Origin: Alentia gelatinosa | Lineage: Eukaryota; Annelida; Polychaeta; Phyllodocida; Polynoidae | Assembly (NCBI GenBank): GCA_950022655.1 | Contig: OX465580.1 | Location: 97,854,797-97,918,796, forward strand | DNA: 64,000 nucleotides | Direction: 5' to 3' | Shown here: piece after piece, positions 46,223-57,998 of the stretch | Layout: each line of letters starts with the position of its first letter | How positions within the stretch are numbered: position 1 is the first letter of the stretch | Translations under genes and position numbers: made by a program | Notes under the pieces: model-generated | Told to the model about the DNA's origin: nothing | Databases searched by the model: none | Seen by the model: the letters and a program-made list of their open reading frames with translations, nothing else

Positions 46223-46657
46223 TGTCATAACGTATTGTAGGGGAAATCAACCAAAGCCGAAGTGAGGTGATGGCTAAACGATTCGGCTTTCGTAGTATTG
46301 GCTTCATTGACACCGCACTGTGTAGAATTCGATAGGTTCGGCGCCTTGGTAAATATCCATTTTCTCCCGTTATTTAGCGTCTATATAAATAAACCAGATT
46401 TTCTCTATTATTCTTTATATATACCATACCAAATTCTCAGAGGAGTTAGAATATAGTCATAGGAAGACAACAGTGTGAACAACTTTTATTGTTATTTACC
46501 ATCATTTTGATTAAACAAATATTTCTAACCAGACATCGTGGCGCCGACCCAAATCTGGGCCGGAAGCGTCGATATGCCCGCCGCCAAGCGGTAGAATCTA
46601 ACTGTTACCCGGGCTGGCTTCGCGCGCTCTGAAAATGGCCCGCCGTGAATGGGTTAA

Positions 46658-47110
46658 TCAACGTCTGAGGGTAGCATTAATAATAGATAAACCAAAGTTG
46701 AAACATTATATTAATAATGTAGGATAAGGTAATTATGTCATAGGAGAGCATCGAACTTGATGTCTATTATCAAATGGTGGACAGAAGGCAGTAGACATAT
46801 GTGAGAAGTCTCCACTGTTTATAGGTGAAAAGATATGGAACAGACTCACATCGAGACACAAAGATAAGCTAGGGGATAAACATTCAAAGCAAGAGTGAAG
46901 GAGGAATTGTTGTATTGATTTAATTGAATAAGTTCAACAATATAATGATCATAAGATCATACTAGTGGATGATCGATTGAAGTTGTATTTACCACAAGCC
47001 AAAGGTGTATTTCTGATTGAGAGTATCCATAACAAAGAATTATTCATGTTGAATGTGTAATTGTTATGTGCATGTCCAATCGTACCCTGTGACATCTGTA
47101 GGGAAGAACG
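46658..47110. other. Unassigned DNA
   Basis: Right flank of the piggyBac element. No gene is recognised. Confidence 0.4.
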
Positions 47111-47117
47111 CCAAACC

Positions 47118-47232
47118 CGTCGTTTACACTAGCCGATTATAGGTGATAATCCTTGATTTAACACCACCTGGCGGCTTTCAGCCGTCAACGGCTAAAAATA
47201 GTCCGGTGTAAACGCCAGATGAGTAACGACTA
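47118..47232. repeat. GTTTACAC/GTGTAAAC inverted-repeat element
   Basis: CGTTTACACTAGCC at about 47121 and GGTGTAAACGCC at about 47211 face each other around ~85 bp that includes GGCTTTCAGCCGTCAACGGC. Similar words at 17.8, 18.6, 59.3 and 60.5 kb suggest a short dispersed family. Confidence 0.4.
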
Positions 47233-48151
47233 CAGATCGTCTGATTACATCAGTGAGACCATCTGAGACGTGTTTAGGTATAATGTTCCATCAAAATAGC
47301 ATGATAATTAATGATAATATTGCCCATTTTTAAAGAAAAGACGCATCGGAAAAGGTATATGAAAGACATCTTATTCCGAAGATAAGAGAAGTATATACGC
47401 CGCCCCTCGATTAATTTTTCTTTTAGATTTACGTAATTATAAAAGTTCTTTGAAACGCTTCTCTACCACCCCCAAAGTGAACGATTAGTGCACAGGTTTC
47501 CTACATCCCACTTCATCTCTTCCCGATATTATATTGATTTTCATGAGTTTTATTTGTGCTCCTCACAAATGTGAATGTCAGAGCTGAATAGAATTGACAG
47601 TTCTATCTTAGTACTGCCATTATTCATCTTATAGACTATGTTCGTGGAACGACAAATGTAGTATCTGTATTGATGGATTTGTGTTTTAAAGCTAGCAGGT
47701 TGGACGGGATGGAAATCTATCAAAAATACAGCAGACATGGGATAAAACTCTGGTTTGGAAATGCCATAGAAGGAACATACCTAGGTTATACGATAAAACT
47801 AACATAGTTTTGGTCGAAAGACACAAATAACTGTCTGCCTTTGTACGAGATATCCAACATATTTTATGAAAGTGGGCGTTATATATTGGGTTAATTCAAA
47901 TAGTCTTTCAATATACATGTGTGGAAATTATTAGATATCAAAGTAGATTCAGGCATTGTCAGAGAAAATTGAAATAACCTTTATTCATATTAATGTACTC
48001 ACCGTACATGATATTTCTTCAGTAACGCAAATCACCTGTCAGAAAGAGGCGACAAATTTAATTCGTTTTGAAAAGTCCTTATTGACTGAAGGTTCATACA
48101 TAAGATATATGATTTTCAGCCGAGGCCGTCCAAGAACATATGCAGTACATA
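47233..48151. other. Unassigned DNA
   Basis: No recognisable gene or element. Confidence 0.4.
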
Positions 48152-48300
48152 CACAATATTACCACGATTTCGATCTGAGTGGCCGTATTCTCCGCGTAGT
48201 TGGTGCGAAGTAAAACTCCGAGCGATAGCGAGGAGTATTACGTAGTGTCAACTACAAGGAGAATACGGCTACACAGATCGAAATCATGGTAATGTTGTAT
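48152..48300. repeat. MITE with ~50-bp inverted arms
   Basis: The left arm 48152-48202 (ACAATATTACCACGATTTCG, GGCCGTATTCTCC) and the right arm 48249-48300 are complementary with few mismatches. The ~46-bp centre contains a smaller palindrome (CTCCGAGCGATAGCGAGGAG). Non-coding. Confidence 0.75.
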
Positions 48301-49484
48301 TTATTACTCACCTTTCGAGTAATTATTAGGAAAGAAATATAGTATATTATTAGAAATTCGACCCTAGCGCTGTGCTTTGTTTATTTGAATTAGTTCCTAT
48401 AACGCCCGTCAGGTGGCCGAAAAAGCCGTATTCTCCTAGGAGATTCCGGAGGTCCGTATTCTACTCAATAGTGATATGTAAGCTCCATAGGCTTAGTATC
48501 TAGGAGACTCCGTACTATAGGTGGGTAATCAAGTACAAATATCACGTTGTTAAACACATTTGTTCAGTGGAGGAGGGATGTTCAGTATTCAGCTAGAAAC
48601 ATTCCTGAGTTACTTCTCACGCAAACTTCTCAGATGTCTTAACATTAAGCATATGTTCGTGACAGCTTAGTATTTCATTAATATAAGCTGCCATGATGGC
48701 AGATGTGTAATGAGGCGTCGGCAGTTGCCGTTTCTTGGTGGAGATCTTCTTTGTCCAGGAGAGTCAGCATCTGCGCTCTTACCTTACTGGTAATTCAAAA
48801 CACCTAGAATCAATGACGAATGGGTTGATCCAGAGATGTGAGTAAATTCAATGGTTGTGCCCTTTTTTAGCCGTAGAAATCAATTAGAATGTCAAAGATC
48901 CATAGCTTAATATATTTTAAAAGGCGTCGCGCAACATTGTTTCTACTGAACAGAGAACAGTCGATCCGATTTACAATTTTATCTGTCTTGTCAAGCCCAC
49001 GGAGAATTTGTCTTTCGATGAGACGCATTGTCGTCAGATGGTACCAAATTGCGTAATGTGGGGATAAAAAATCGTCGACCTGAAATTTCCTCGCCTGATG
49101 ATGATGAGCCCTAAAGATGTCAACCAGTCAGCGGTTGGTGCCGAATTTCATAATGGGTGACCAGAATCGTCAGGTGGAAGCGCCACATTAGGGAATAGAG
49201 TCCTCCATATAGCAATACGCCTTTGACTCATTGGTACAGAACTGAGGGGATAGTCAGTGTCAGAAGAGCTGCTGGCGTCAATGCCTATGACACATGTGAA
49301 AGATGGCCAATCAGGTGTGGGCCGCTGAGTAGCGCCACCAACCCGGGTTACTGATAAGGTGGCTAGGTACCGTTAGCACCGCCCATACTGATGGGCTTAT
49401 ACCGTGTCCACACTAGATGATCACTGTGCACTGCGAAATGAAAAGTGAAGATGGCCGGTTTGGGTAAATACAATTTTAGATGTT
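48301..49484. other. Unassigned DNA
   Basis: CGTATTCTCC and GTCCGTATTCT words near 48428-48510 echo the preceding MITE and may be a broken relative. No gene is recognised. Confidence 0.4.
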
Positions 49485-49816
49485 TTAACCATTTACAGGC
49501 GGGGGTCTGTGGCAGATTCATGTTATTGGGGACGGGTACCAGGGACAGATATAACTCTAGGGGGCGAGCTTCTTATTATTCAAACCCAGATTGGATTTTC
49601 TGATCACGTGATATGACACTTCAAACTACATTTTATTATTCATTTTACCTGATGAAGTTAAATATTATATCATAATATTCTGCAAGTTTCCTGTTTATTA
49701 GTCCATTATTTCTTCATGACACAATCATTTCATAAATACTCTAAATGATGCTTCAAGGTATCATTCGCCCTGTGCTTGGGAAAGCCTCAAGGCATCGTTC
49801 GCCCTGAATGGGTTAA
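49485..49816. mobile_element. Non-autonomous piggyBac-like element
   Basis: TTAA at 49485-49488 and 49813-49816 flank 324 bp. The right end (CGCCCTGAATGGG-TTAA) matches the ends of the full piggyBac element. The left end (TTAA-CCATTTACAGGCGGG) is a diverged counterpart. Inside, near the right end, two degraded copies of the GATGCCTTNNGGCATC palindrome occur (about 49748 and 49787). Inner words (GTGGCAG, CGGGTACCAG, CACGTGATATGACA) are shared with the copy at 54599-54890. Confidence 0.7.
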
Positions 49817-50193
49817 ACATTCTTTTCGGATGGAATATTGAGCTTTATTTTTGGATCGGTCGATCAATGTGACGAGATATGTATCAAAAGATGGAATTTA
49901 AGAGCTTTAATACTAGATATACCGACCAGGCCGCCAACAAGGAGGATTTTCCTCCTGACCCACCCTCAGAATAACCTGCCAGGAGATTAGGACAGGGAAA
50001 CTGTGGCGGCAAGAAATATCAAGGCAGGGGATCGAGAGGGTGACATATTTGTCATAAGGTAACATGGTTGAATGAACTAATGAAATAGATCACTTGGTTG
50101 AACGCCTTCCACTAAATTCACAGTAGAACAATCAGGGGATACACTTCCCTTCCTACAGTGCGAAAGGAAAAAGGCGGCAAGTTGTATACTTAC
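49817..50193. other. Unassigned DNA
   Basis: No recognised gene. A small palindrome (GGAGGATTTTCCTCC) occurs near 49942. Confidence 0.4.
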
Positions 50194-50386
50194 CGGTACA
50201 CCAAGCCCACAGAAGCGAACATGTACTTCCGGTATAATTCAGGTCATCCACCTTCACAAAAACGCGGCATCCGTAACCCGCAAACGCATTTGCAGTAAGG
50301 ATACTGACTATGAGAGAAATGCAGATCGGAAAGTGAAGGAGCTCAAAATGGGCGATACTGTCAAATTGGTTAAATTTCAAATTATG
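50194..50386 (-). CDS. Candidate exon with hydrophobic segment and cysteines
   Basis: On the minus strand a T-rich acceptor (ttttttttag) precedes CAT at 50386. The segment stays open for 64 codons to a consensus donor, ACCG|GTAAGTAT (GT at 50192-50193). It encodes LLHFPICISLIVSILTANAFA, which could be a signal peptide or a membrane helix, then a cysteine-containing segment (GYGCRVFVKVDD, TGSTCSLLWAWCTG). No ATG lies in frame, so it would be internal. The phase fits the exon candidate at 50671-50901 upstream. The family is not recognised. Confidence 0.35.
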
Positions 50387-50670
50387 CTAAAAAAAATTTT
50401 TTACACTCACAGAAATACCACGCTTCAAACACACATGCTCTTTTTGTGATAATATTTATCTATCTAATAAGGATATTTTATAAAATCTTATTCTTATTCT
50501 TAAGTTGCAATGTCAGTTCCTACGGATGCTACAATAAAGAATAGTATTCTTTAAAAAAATCCTCTACCATTGATTTTGATAATATTAGGTCCGGTTACAT
50601 CGGATCCGATAGTGTGAAAGGCATCTCCATTGTAGGGCTTAGTGCCGCCTCTTAAGGCAGACTGATTTAC

Positions 50671-50901
50671 CTTCCATCCAACCTTTCCCCGGCCTAGAAG
50701 TGGCGGGAACAAATTGGTCGCAGCTCTGAGTGTGAGTTGAGCCATCATCCATACTTTACTACCACGGCTGTTGTCACTGAGCACGTCGACTCTATCAGGG
50801 TTTACACAGTCATAAACATATTTGCTGTTCTTGGAGGGCGCACTGAGAGCTGCGCAATGAGGATGCGCAATGGTATCAATCATACTCTGTGTGTTTTGTG
50901 C
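50671..50901 (-). CDS. Candidate exon, unrecognised protein
   Basis: On the minus strand an acceptor-like tttctgcag precedes 50901. The frame then runs through MIDTIAHPHCAALSAPSKNS, DCVNPDRVDVLSDNSRGSKV and WMMAQLTLRAATNLFPPLLG to a donor-like AAG|GTAAAT. Composition is GC-richer and less repetitive than the neighbourhood. Phase 0 at the donor matches the phase of the acceptor at 50386, so the two could be consecutive exons. The ORF also continues open past the donor to 50551, so the end is uncertain. No domain is recognised. Confidence 0.35.
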
Positions 50902-53900
50902 CTGCAGAAACTTGGAGGTTTTGTAGACATCAAATATATTCGCTTATATTCACCCTATTCATTGCAGAAGTGCGTATCATTGCCTTCTTCCAGTGCATAA
51001 AATATGACTGGGAATTATTTCAGAGCTCTTTATCTACGATTTCATAATCTGAGATCGCATAATGTCTGAGCTCCTAATTCTAGGACTTCTAATCTAGAAT
51101 GAGGATAAAGCATTGTTAGTATGTTAGCTTCCCTTCATTGTTTATATTTTCACCATGTACTAATGATCCCCTTTCCCAAGCCTTAACTAGCCTAGACGAG
51201 AGTTATATTGAACAACTGTTTGATATTTGTAAGGTTTTCAAAATCCAAGGGTTCCCCTTTCCTGAGAAAATGTGTGTCATACTGCCTACTAGCAAAAAAG
51301 AGCAAAGGATTACGTGTTTCTTTTACTAAAACATGTAAAACAAAAACTGCTTTAGAAAAAAACTCAGACAAGTAAACACACAGAGTTATCCTCTGGAGAG
51401 TATAAGATTTCACAGATAATTCCTAGCTCCTCTGATGGTACATATAACACATATCCCACCTCCACCTCCTCCACGCCCCTTGTTTGCGTCTTAAGCAGAT
51501 TAAGGTCGTGGAGAGCAGTTTATCTGCCCGTTGAGCAGCTCACCTGCCCGGCGAGGGGCGGGAGCAGCTCAGCGGGTAGGCGGGTGAGTAGACACCGGGG
51601 GAGAGTGGCACGCAGGGTGTGGGATCCAGCACGCTTTTGCCAACACTTCGATGGGGGGAGATTGATCTTAGCGCATGACAAACGCCCATTATGGGGGGTG
51701 TGGTGGGCGTGGAGGGCGGAGGGAGACCGCCACCGACTTACCATTCTCCCTACCCTCCCCCGCCTACCCCAGTAGGTTGTAGGTTTGAGGACCCCTCCAG
51801 GGACTTAGACTATATTTGTTGGGAGTGCATGCCTAGGTGCAGGTTTGAGTTTTCATTGTCTTGCTTCCTAGCCCCCTGCTGTTGGGTTTCAGGTAAACCA
51901 GTGCAGTATGAGCATTTACGGCGATGCCGCTGACTTTGACGCATGAAAACTTTCAGTGTTTTATGGCTTTGTCCACGACAACTGTGTTAGTAAATGAGGG
52001 AGCCGGATATGCTTGAAAGCATTTCTAAATGGCAGAATTGCTCGCGGAAAGTTGTTATTTGTGAATGATATAAAAAATAAGCCACGACCGTGTTGGAAAG
52101 ATACAAGTGCCTTGATCATCGTATGTTAGTAGTATATGTATTTTCACCCATTTTCGGGCACCTGGAAATTGAGGTGAAGTTGGAACATCTATAATATTAT
52201 AAGATGAGGATCTTTCCTTTACACACTTCCAAATTAAAAGGTAATTACAAAGAATCGTAAACGTGAGATTATATCCATACGTTGACCGACATTATCCAAC
52301 ATTGGTTTATCTAGCCTTTCCCCTATTACTCGAATCTAATGAACAGGAAAGTGCTAAGAGATATGTGTTCATACTTTAATGTTCCATTTAGTGATTGCAA
52401 CATAGTCTTGACATATGTTGCTTCGATTTCATTCCAAGGCATATAAGTGCTTTATTTAGCATATTGAAATTATGAAAGCTCTTACGACCAGAAGCAGTTA
52501 TTATCAAAATCATTGGTTATTTTCTCGAACGTGAATATTTCATGCGCAATGATCTTATAGGTGGACGTTTTCCATACATAATTCAGTAGTTGCATGATAT
52601 ATTCTTTTTTTTGCTAATGGTTCTTTCGTATGCCATGTCTGTTAGAGGTGAGGCACATAGTTCCTTGGTTCAAGGCACTCAGGGTGTTACCGAAACAGCG
52701 TGAGTGCTATGATATAGTGTGACCCTTACCCTGATACCGTGCCAGCCTACACTAGTCCCTAGCCCACCCCTCACCCTGCTATCAGTACATCTTTCATAGT
52801 GCTAACCCCAGGGCCGGGCTCCTCGCCCATAGACACAGCTTGCACCATTAGGCGTTACCTGGATAAATACGCTGATCTCACGCATACCACGTCAGCTCTC
52901 TCCACCACCTACCTCACCCACTCCTCACCTGTGCTGACACTGCCACGCACCTCAGTGGCCCCTACCGGACACATGTCTATCTGGTAGAGTCAATATAGAG
53001 AACCAGCCAGACACTAGTACAAGTGTGGCTGCCTCAAGTGTGGTGGTAAATACATGGTGGGCAGCTCGTTACTGCATATTAGGTCAACGTCTATAGACTC
53101 AGTAGGTGTGGAGTAACAGTCTGTATTTAGATAAGCAATGATCACATATCTAGAATAATCTAGTGCACTTCCCTATGTAAATCAATATAACAGGCAACCC
53201 AGTTGACCTATTTTAGCTCGAAATATTGCATATAGCATATATGCTACATTGATATATTTCTAAACATATCCATGTATAAATTCAATTACTAAAAATATAG
53301 CATATGGTGGGAAGTTGATATTGTAGACGAGGTGAAAATAAAACACAGGTCAGGTTGGTTCTCGAAGAGCTTCAGGGTTAGGAAAACTTTCAGAAATGAC
53401 CTGGTATCGATTCTTAAAAATATCACTGCAAACTCCTGATAATATCTTGCATCTTTTCAATCGTCCTTTACAAGTGGTTGTTGTTCAACTAGCCATATTA
53501 ATCATACCCTATTGTTTTTATATATCAATATAAGCACGCCATTTACAGCGACACATAACATCATTAGGAATAGATATCCTATTCTCATATGTCAGTATCA
53601 CATTAACAAGCTCCAGGTATCTATCAAAATAATCATATTGTTCATATTGGAAGGCTAATATCTTCTATGTCTGCACGATAACAACTACTTCTATTAGGCA
53701 CAACAGATCCTAACTGTATCAACATCCTCACTACCTTTTGTGTATAATAACTCACATGCTGCTACTAATGTGCTGTCTGAAATGTAACCAGCCCACCTCA
53801 CACGGGCCCACCCCCTTCCACTCCTCCATCACCACTCCCCCCTCGCCCGGCCATCCTCAGTACACCTCCTCCGGACCTCTCCCATTCGCCCCTCTCCGGC

Positions 53901-54204
53901 AAACCGCTATTTGTGAAGCCTTTGCCTCCGCAGCCATCAAAAACACATCGGCAAGGTCGCCTCTGCCTCTCCTTTCAATTTCAGGCCCATCAAATATTGA
54001 TCACATATGTACATTGGTGATTGCCGCATTCCATGTCGTGCCTTCATTAGCCTGGCCAGGGGCCGGTTCGCGCACGGAACGCGCCCTACGTCTCGCGTCC
54101 TACGCCCCCCAGCGACAGCGGGCGTAACTAAACTCGTGTACCTCTCGGTGCTCATGGGATGGTGGATCTGTGCGCACCTTTTGTATCTGTTCACTTAGAT
54201 ACAC
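50902..54204. other. Unassigned DNA with scattered short ORFs
   Basis: Open frames at 51138-51329 (+, containing LTSLDESYIEQLFDICKVFK), in a GC-rich patch at 51530-51780, at 52799-52987 (+) and at 53738-54127 (+) show no known domains. A tail-like run of AT-rich sequence with no features fills 51950-52650 and 53040-53740. No gene is called. Confidence 0.35.
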
Positions 54205-54249
54205 ACCACCAGGGGGCGACGGGCGTAGCCTAGCAGCGCCCCCTTGTGT
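54205..54249. promoter_or_regulatory. Pair of CTCF-like motifs in opposite orientation
   Basis: ACCACCAGGGGGCGAC (54205-54220, +) is a near-perfect CTCF core. 14 bp further on, the minus strand reads ACACAAGGGGGCGCT (54235-54249), a slightly weaker match. Two close opposed sites could act as an insulator or loop anchor; binding is inference. Confidence 0.45.
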
Positions 54250-54598
54250 AGAACGTTACGCCATCTGGTGATGGGACCAGTGATTGCGGGCAGCGACCAC
54301 GGCAGAGTGCGGTCATATTTAAAGACCGAGGAGCTTAAAGGACTCAGATATTGGTGGTTTCTTTATGTTCCAAATACAACGTAATTATATTCTATGACCA
54401 GGGGCCCGTTGAATAATCTAGGATCGTACAAGTAGACCCTTTCCGTATGCCATAGAGACCCAGGGACAATGTGGGTCAAATTTATTCAACACTTATGGGC
54501 GACCTTATTGACGGATAAGACTTTGTTAGCGAACAGACACAAATATTATCAAACAATAACCCTTGTACGAGGTCCAGAAAAGGGTCTATATGTACGAT
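54250..54598. other. Unassigned DNA
   Basis: No recognised feature between the CTCF-like pair and the piggyBac relic. Confidence 0.4.
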
Positions 54599-54890
54599 CC
54601 ATTCACGCCGGGTGATGCCTTCAGGCATCACCCGGGGCTGGCCGGGTGATGCCTTCAGGCATCATTTACAAAATATTCGTTTTTTAAGATAAAATTGGAA
54701 ATAATGGTTCAATAAATATGAAACTTTTAGAGAATGTAGATATAACATCATATTTGATATTCAGGGCGAAATAGAAAATAGTATCAAATATCACGTGTCA
54801 TGTCACATGATACTATGATCAAAATAGTCACTGGCACTAGTACCCGGCTCCATGACTGTAACCCTGCCGCGGGTGCCCGGCGCGATAGGG
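54599..54890. mobile_element. Non-autonomous piggyBac-like relic
   Basis: The left end CCATTCACGCCGGGTGATGCC is followed by two GGTGATGCCTTCAGGCATCA palindromes (54611 and 54644). The right end, on the complement, is CCCTATCGCGCCGGG. These match the left end of the element at 40809 and the copy at 49485. The flanking TTAA is no longer recognisable. About 292 bp, non-coding. Confidence 0.65.
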
Positions 54891-56275
54891 TAGCCATTCA
54901 TTATCATGATAAAAGTCATAAATACCACCAATATATAGTATCCGAAGAATTCAGTGAGCGCTACTGATGTTGCCACATTCCTGAGAAATGCAGGTGATTT
55001 TATCGGTTCTGTTCATTAAAAAGTAAACCAAACAGTACTAGCTTGAGGTTCTGTACAGTCTATGTTGTTTCAACAAGTATCATTTGCCTATTTCGACATG
55101 GAAAGGAGCCATATTTGGTCATAAATGAGAATTTGATCTGGCGATTCACTTTATAGGAGGCATGCTAAAATCCGACGATCAACATTCAGCGTAATATTGA
55201 TATAAACTGTTTGTTTAGTCTGCTCAATCAAATAAAATGCAGTGTGTCAATCTTGTGTCATTGTCTCAAAATAGGTTTGTTTGTCGTGTATGTGTGCCGA
55301 TTTACTTTCATTGCTGCGATGATAACTACGTAACCGAAGCTGAATGTTAAAGGGCAAAGAGCATTTATCGTTACTTGTGCTTACATTAGGTTGCGTAACA
55401 TCCAAGGCACCAACAATGGAGATAACAAACCATCTATTAGGACAAAGGTGAGAAGATAAGCCATATACTCTGGCAAATATATGAATCTTTTTCCAAAGCT
55501 TTCAAATCTTTCTTTGTTCACTGTTCTGGTTAAATCTGCTTGTCTCGAGTCTGATTACCAAAATATAGACACTCTGTAATAAAATATTATAACTATAAAT
55601 CATCGTGGAGGCAGGCTAAACAGCAGCTCCTCTTGCTGCACCTCTGTTCAGATTTCGAGGACAAGACAGACTGTTTTTGGCATTGGTCCAAGGTTATAGA
55701 TTATGATAAAAGGAAAGCAATCCAATTTAGTGGGTAGCGCGCTGGGAATGATGTCAAAAAGAGTAAAATGAATTAAAAACCTTTATCATTGTAACGAAAG
55801 AAATCAAGGAACGAAGATAATTGATACAAAACAAGCTACCCTTCTTATCAAATACAGAAAGTCAAACCCATACTTTGAACTCGTTAATGGGCGTTAATAA
55901 CAGTTTTTCCCCATGTGTCTTCCAGTTATGCTCATTTTGCAGTCTGCGAAATGTCCATAATATAAGTTTATCATCACATGGAGAAAATGGTACTGAATCA
56001 ATACTAACAGTCCGAACCGTCAAATAAATAAGAAATCATGTCTGTGGAGGTGAAGGACCTCCCACATGTAGGGATGAGTCAGTGCCTTCCACAAATTGTT
56101 AGCCTGTTCCGGGCAATAATGCACCATCACTAACAATCACCAAGTACAAAACTACTATGTGATACATTACCAAAGGACAAAATTGCGAACGCACTAATAA
56201 GCATGATGTATGGATGCATTCTATCGAGGTATGTAGCACATGATGCCAACAACCTTTTCCTGGACCAATTTAAGT
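54891..56275. other. Unassigned DNA
   Basis: No recognised gene or element in about 1.4 kb of AT-rich sequence. Confidence 0.4.
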
Positions 56276-56554
56276 TCATTCAAAAATGTACGTAAAATTA
56301 GGAATATGTATTACAGAATCAGATTTATATCCTACAAGGTATTTGATACGGTGAAAATGTTTAAAGTGTTGTGGACAGCAATCAGCCTGAATCCCAAGGA
56401 AACGAGCCAAAGCCCACCCGGTGCATGGTTCATCACCATAACAGTCAACGCCTGATAGTATCTTCACATATTTTGTGGGTGTTCCTGAGTCATTCGGAAA
56501 AGATGACTCCACCCAAAGATACCACTGGAAAATATTGAAGAAGATAATACCCAA
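56276..56554 (-). other. Unrecognised 92-codon ORF
   Basis: The minus-strand frame contains GVDCYGDEPCTGWALARFLG and QADCCPQHFKHFHRIKYLVG with four cysteines, and looks more protein-like than its neighbours. I do not recognise a domain, and no clear splice sites bracket it. It may be a mobile-element fragment or chance. Confidence 0.25.
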
Positions 56555-56759
56555 CTAGAGCGATACGGCACAGAGCCTTAGAGCCACATGTCAGCGAGTC
56601 ATTGTGAGTTATTGTGAGTTATTGTGATTGACTGTGGGCGGTCGTGAGTGGTGCGGAGTGGGTCTTATTGGAGCACTGATTGCTGTCCTATGGTGAACAT
56701 TATCTCATTGTCCGCCTGTCGATATTGCACAGAGCCGGGGGCAGGCTTGCAGTGGCCGT

Positions 56760-56779
56760 CCTCACCAGGGGGCGCGCTG
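56760..56779 (+). promoter_or_regulatory. CTCF-like motif
   Basis: CCTCACCAGGGGGCGCGCTG matches the CTCF core CCASYAGRKGGCRS on the plus strand with one mismatch. Function is inferred from the motif only. Confidence 0.4.
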
Positions 56780-57720
56780 ATTTATGCGGGCACATTTTCA
56801 TGCGCCGTGTGGATTAATTAAGTTAATGATGCACGAGGATGGGTGAGGTTTGGGCGGCATCTACTAGATATTAGTCACTGAGAGAGGGATGGTAAGTGAA
56901 CAGACATGGAAACCCGCACAACCTATGGTAGGATCCCTGTGTGAAATAATTCATCAGCTTTTGAGTCGTCAGCACATCAGTATGAGGTGTACAAGAAAAT
57001 ATTGTTGTATTTATAGGCCAGCATGAAAGCTGTTGTATCTAGATGGTAATTGGTAATAAGCATATTTTAGTGTTCGGGTATTTCATGGCGTGACGTATCA
57101 CTGCATGACCACAAAATGAAAGAGCGGGGCAGTGGGGCCCCAAGAGTGTGCGTGCAATTTATATTTATTATAGTTTTAGATTGATTCACAAAGGTAATAC
57201 TGCTGATGAAAAGAACATTTTTAGATACTCTGAAGTTGGATCTTATCTGAAACCAGGGACCTAAAGATTTCGAAAAACAGTTAAGAATATAACGATTTGA
57301 GTTACATTGAGTAGTACATAACGAATCTGTGTCAGATATTTGTTACAAACCCTCACAAGTTTCCTCAACAATGATTCTAACACAGTATTAACATGTCTGA
57401 TTCTGTGTATACAAATCTCCTTGTGCGTAAATAATTTGGTCCTATTTAGAATCATATATACACCTGACTTTGGACCTACCTCATGTTAGGAGTTATGTTT
57501 ATACATATTTATCTTAGCCTGATATAAACATCCATAGGCTTACCATTACGAACTCGTTCTCAACGGGCATGAGAGTACAGTAACTCATACTCAACGGGTG
57601 ATAAGCAGGTAAATATTTCTAGGCTCAGTTAAAATCAGATACATATTCGTGCTTGGTTTGAGTCCCTGTTCACCATCTCAAGGACCCAGCCCAAACATTC
57701 ATCAAATTTTGCTTTCTTAT
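56780..57720. other. Unassigned DNA
   Basis: No gene is recognised. A GGTTTGAGTCCC word at about 57656 resembles a tRNA B box but lacks a convincing companion. Confidence 0.4.
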
Positions 57721-57998
57721 TAGGCCACTGTCCAATAATTCTTATCTCTGCGCCTAGAGGACACCACTGTTTTTTATACTCATTTACCATTAATCATCCT
57801 AGTCTGTGTAATATGAAAAATGTATTCTTATATTACCAATCTATTCGATAAAAACTTTATAAAATCTGATTAGGCATCAACACATAATAAACCCGCATTG
57901 TTTTGTTGTTTCACTATTCTTTTAATAGATTTTATTTTGAAAACACCATTTGTTTGTGTATGTGATTCTAGTCCTGCGTGTATATAGCGCAAGGCATC
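57721..57998 (+). repeat. Dispersed ~285-bp repeat, copy 2
   Basis: Diverged second copy of the repeat at 32991-33280, same orientation, beginning TAGGCCACTGTCCAATAATTC and ending in GTGTATATAGCG. Different sequence follows each copy. Confidence 0.65.

Larger units (their letters stand above)
40809..46657 (+). mobile_element. piggyBac DNA transposon, near complete
   Basis: The element is bounded by TTAA at 40809-40812 and 46654-46657, the standard piggyBac target duplication. The ends are inverted: CCCTTTCGCGCCGGG on the left, and CCCATTCACGGCGGG on the complement of the right. It contains a three-exon transposase gene (41016-44661), a polyadenylation signal near 44676, palindromic subterminal repeats (40825-40915), ~450-bp satellite units in intron 2 and downstream of the gene, and a 151-bp duplication near the right end. 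At 5.8 kb it is much longer than the 2-3 kb usual for the family, because of the internal repeats. A one-base frameshift in exon 3 probably disables it. Confidence 0.9.

Noticed and set aside
53738..54127. 129-codon plus-strand ORF
   Set aside because: Low-complexity Pro/Ser/Thr composition from C-rich DNA, no splice borders, no recognised motif.
57610..57670. tRNA or SINE promoter (GGCTCAGTTA ... GGTTTGAGTCCC)
   Set aside because: Spacing is roughly right, but no cloverleaf can be drawn, and no SINE body or tail follows.
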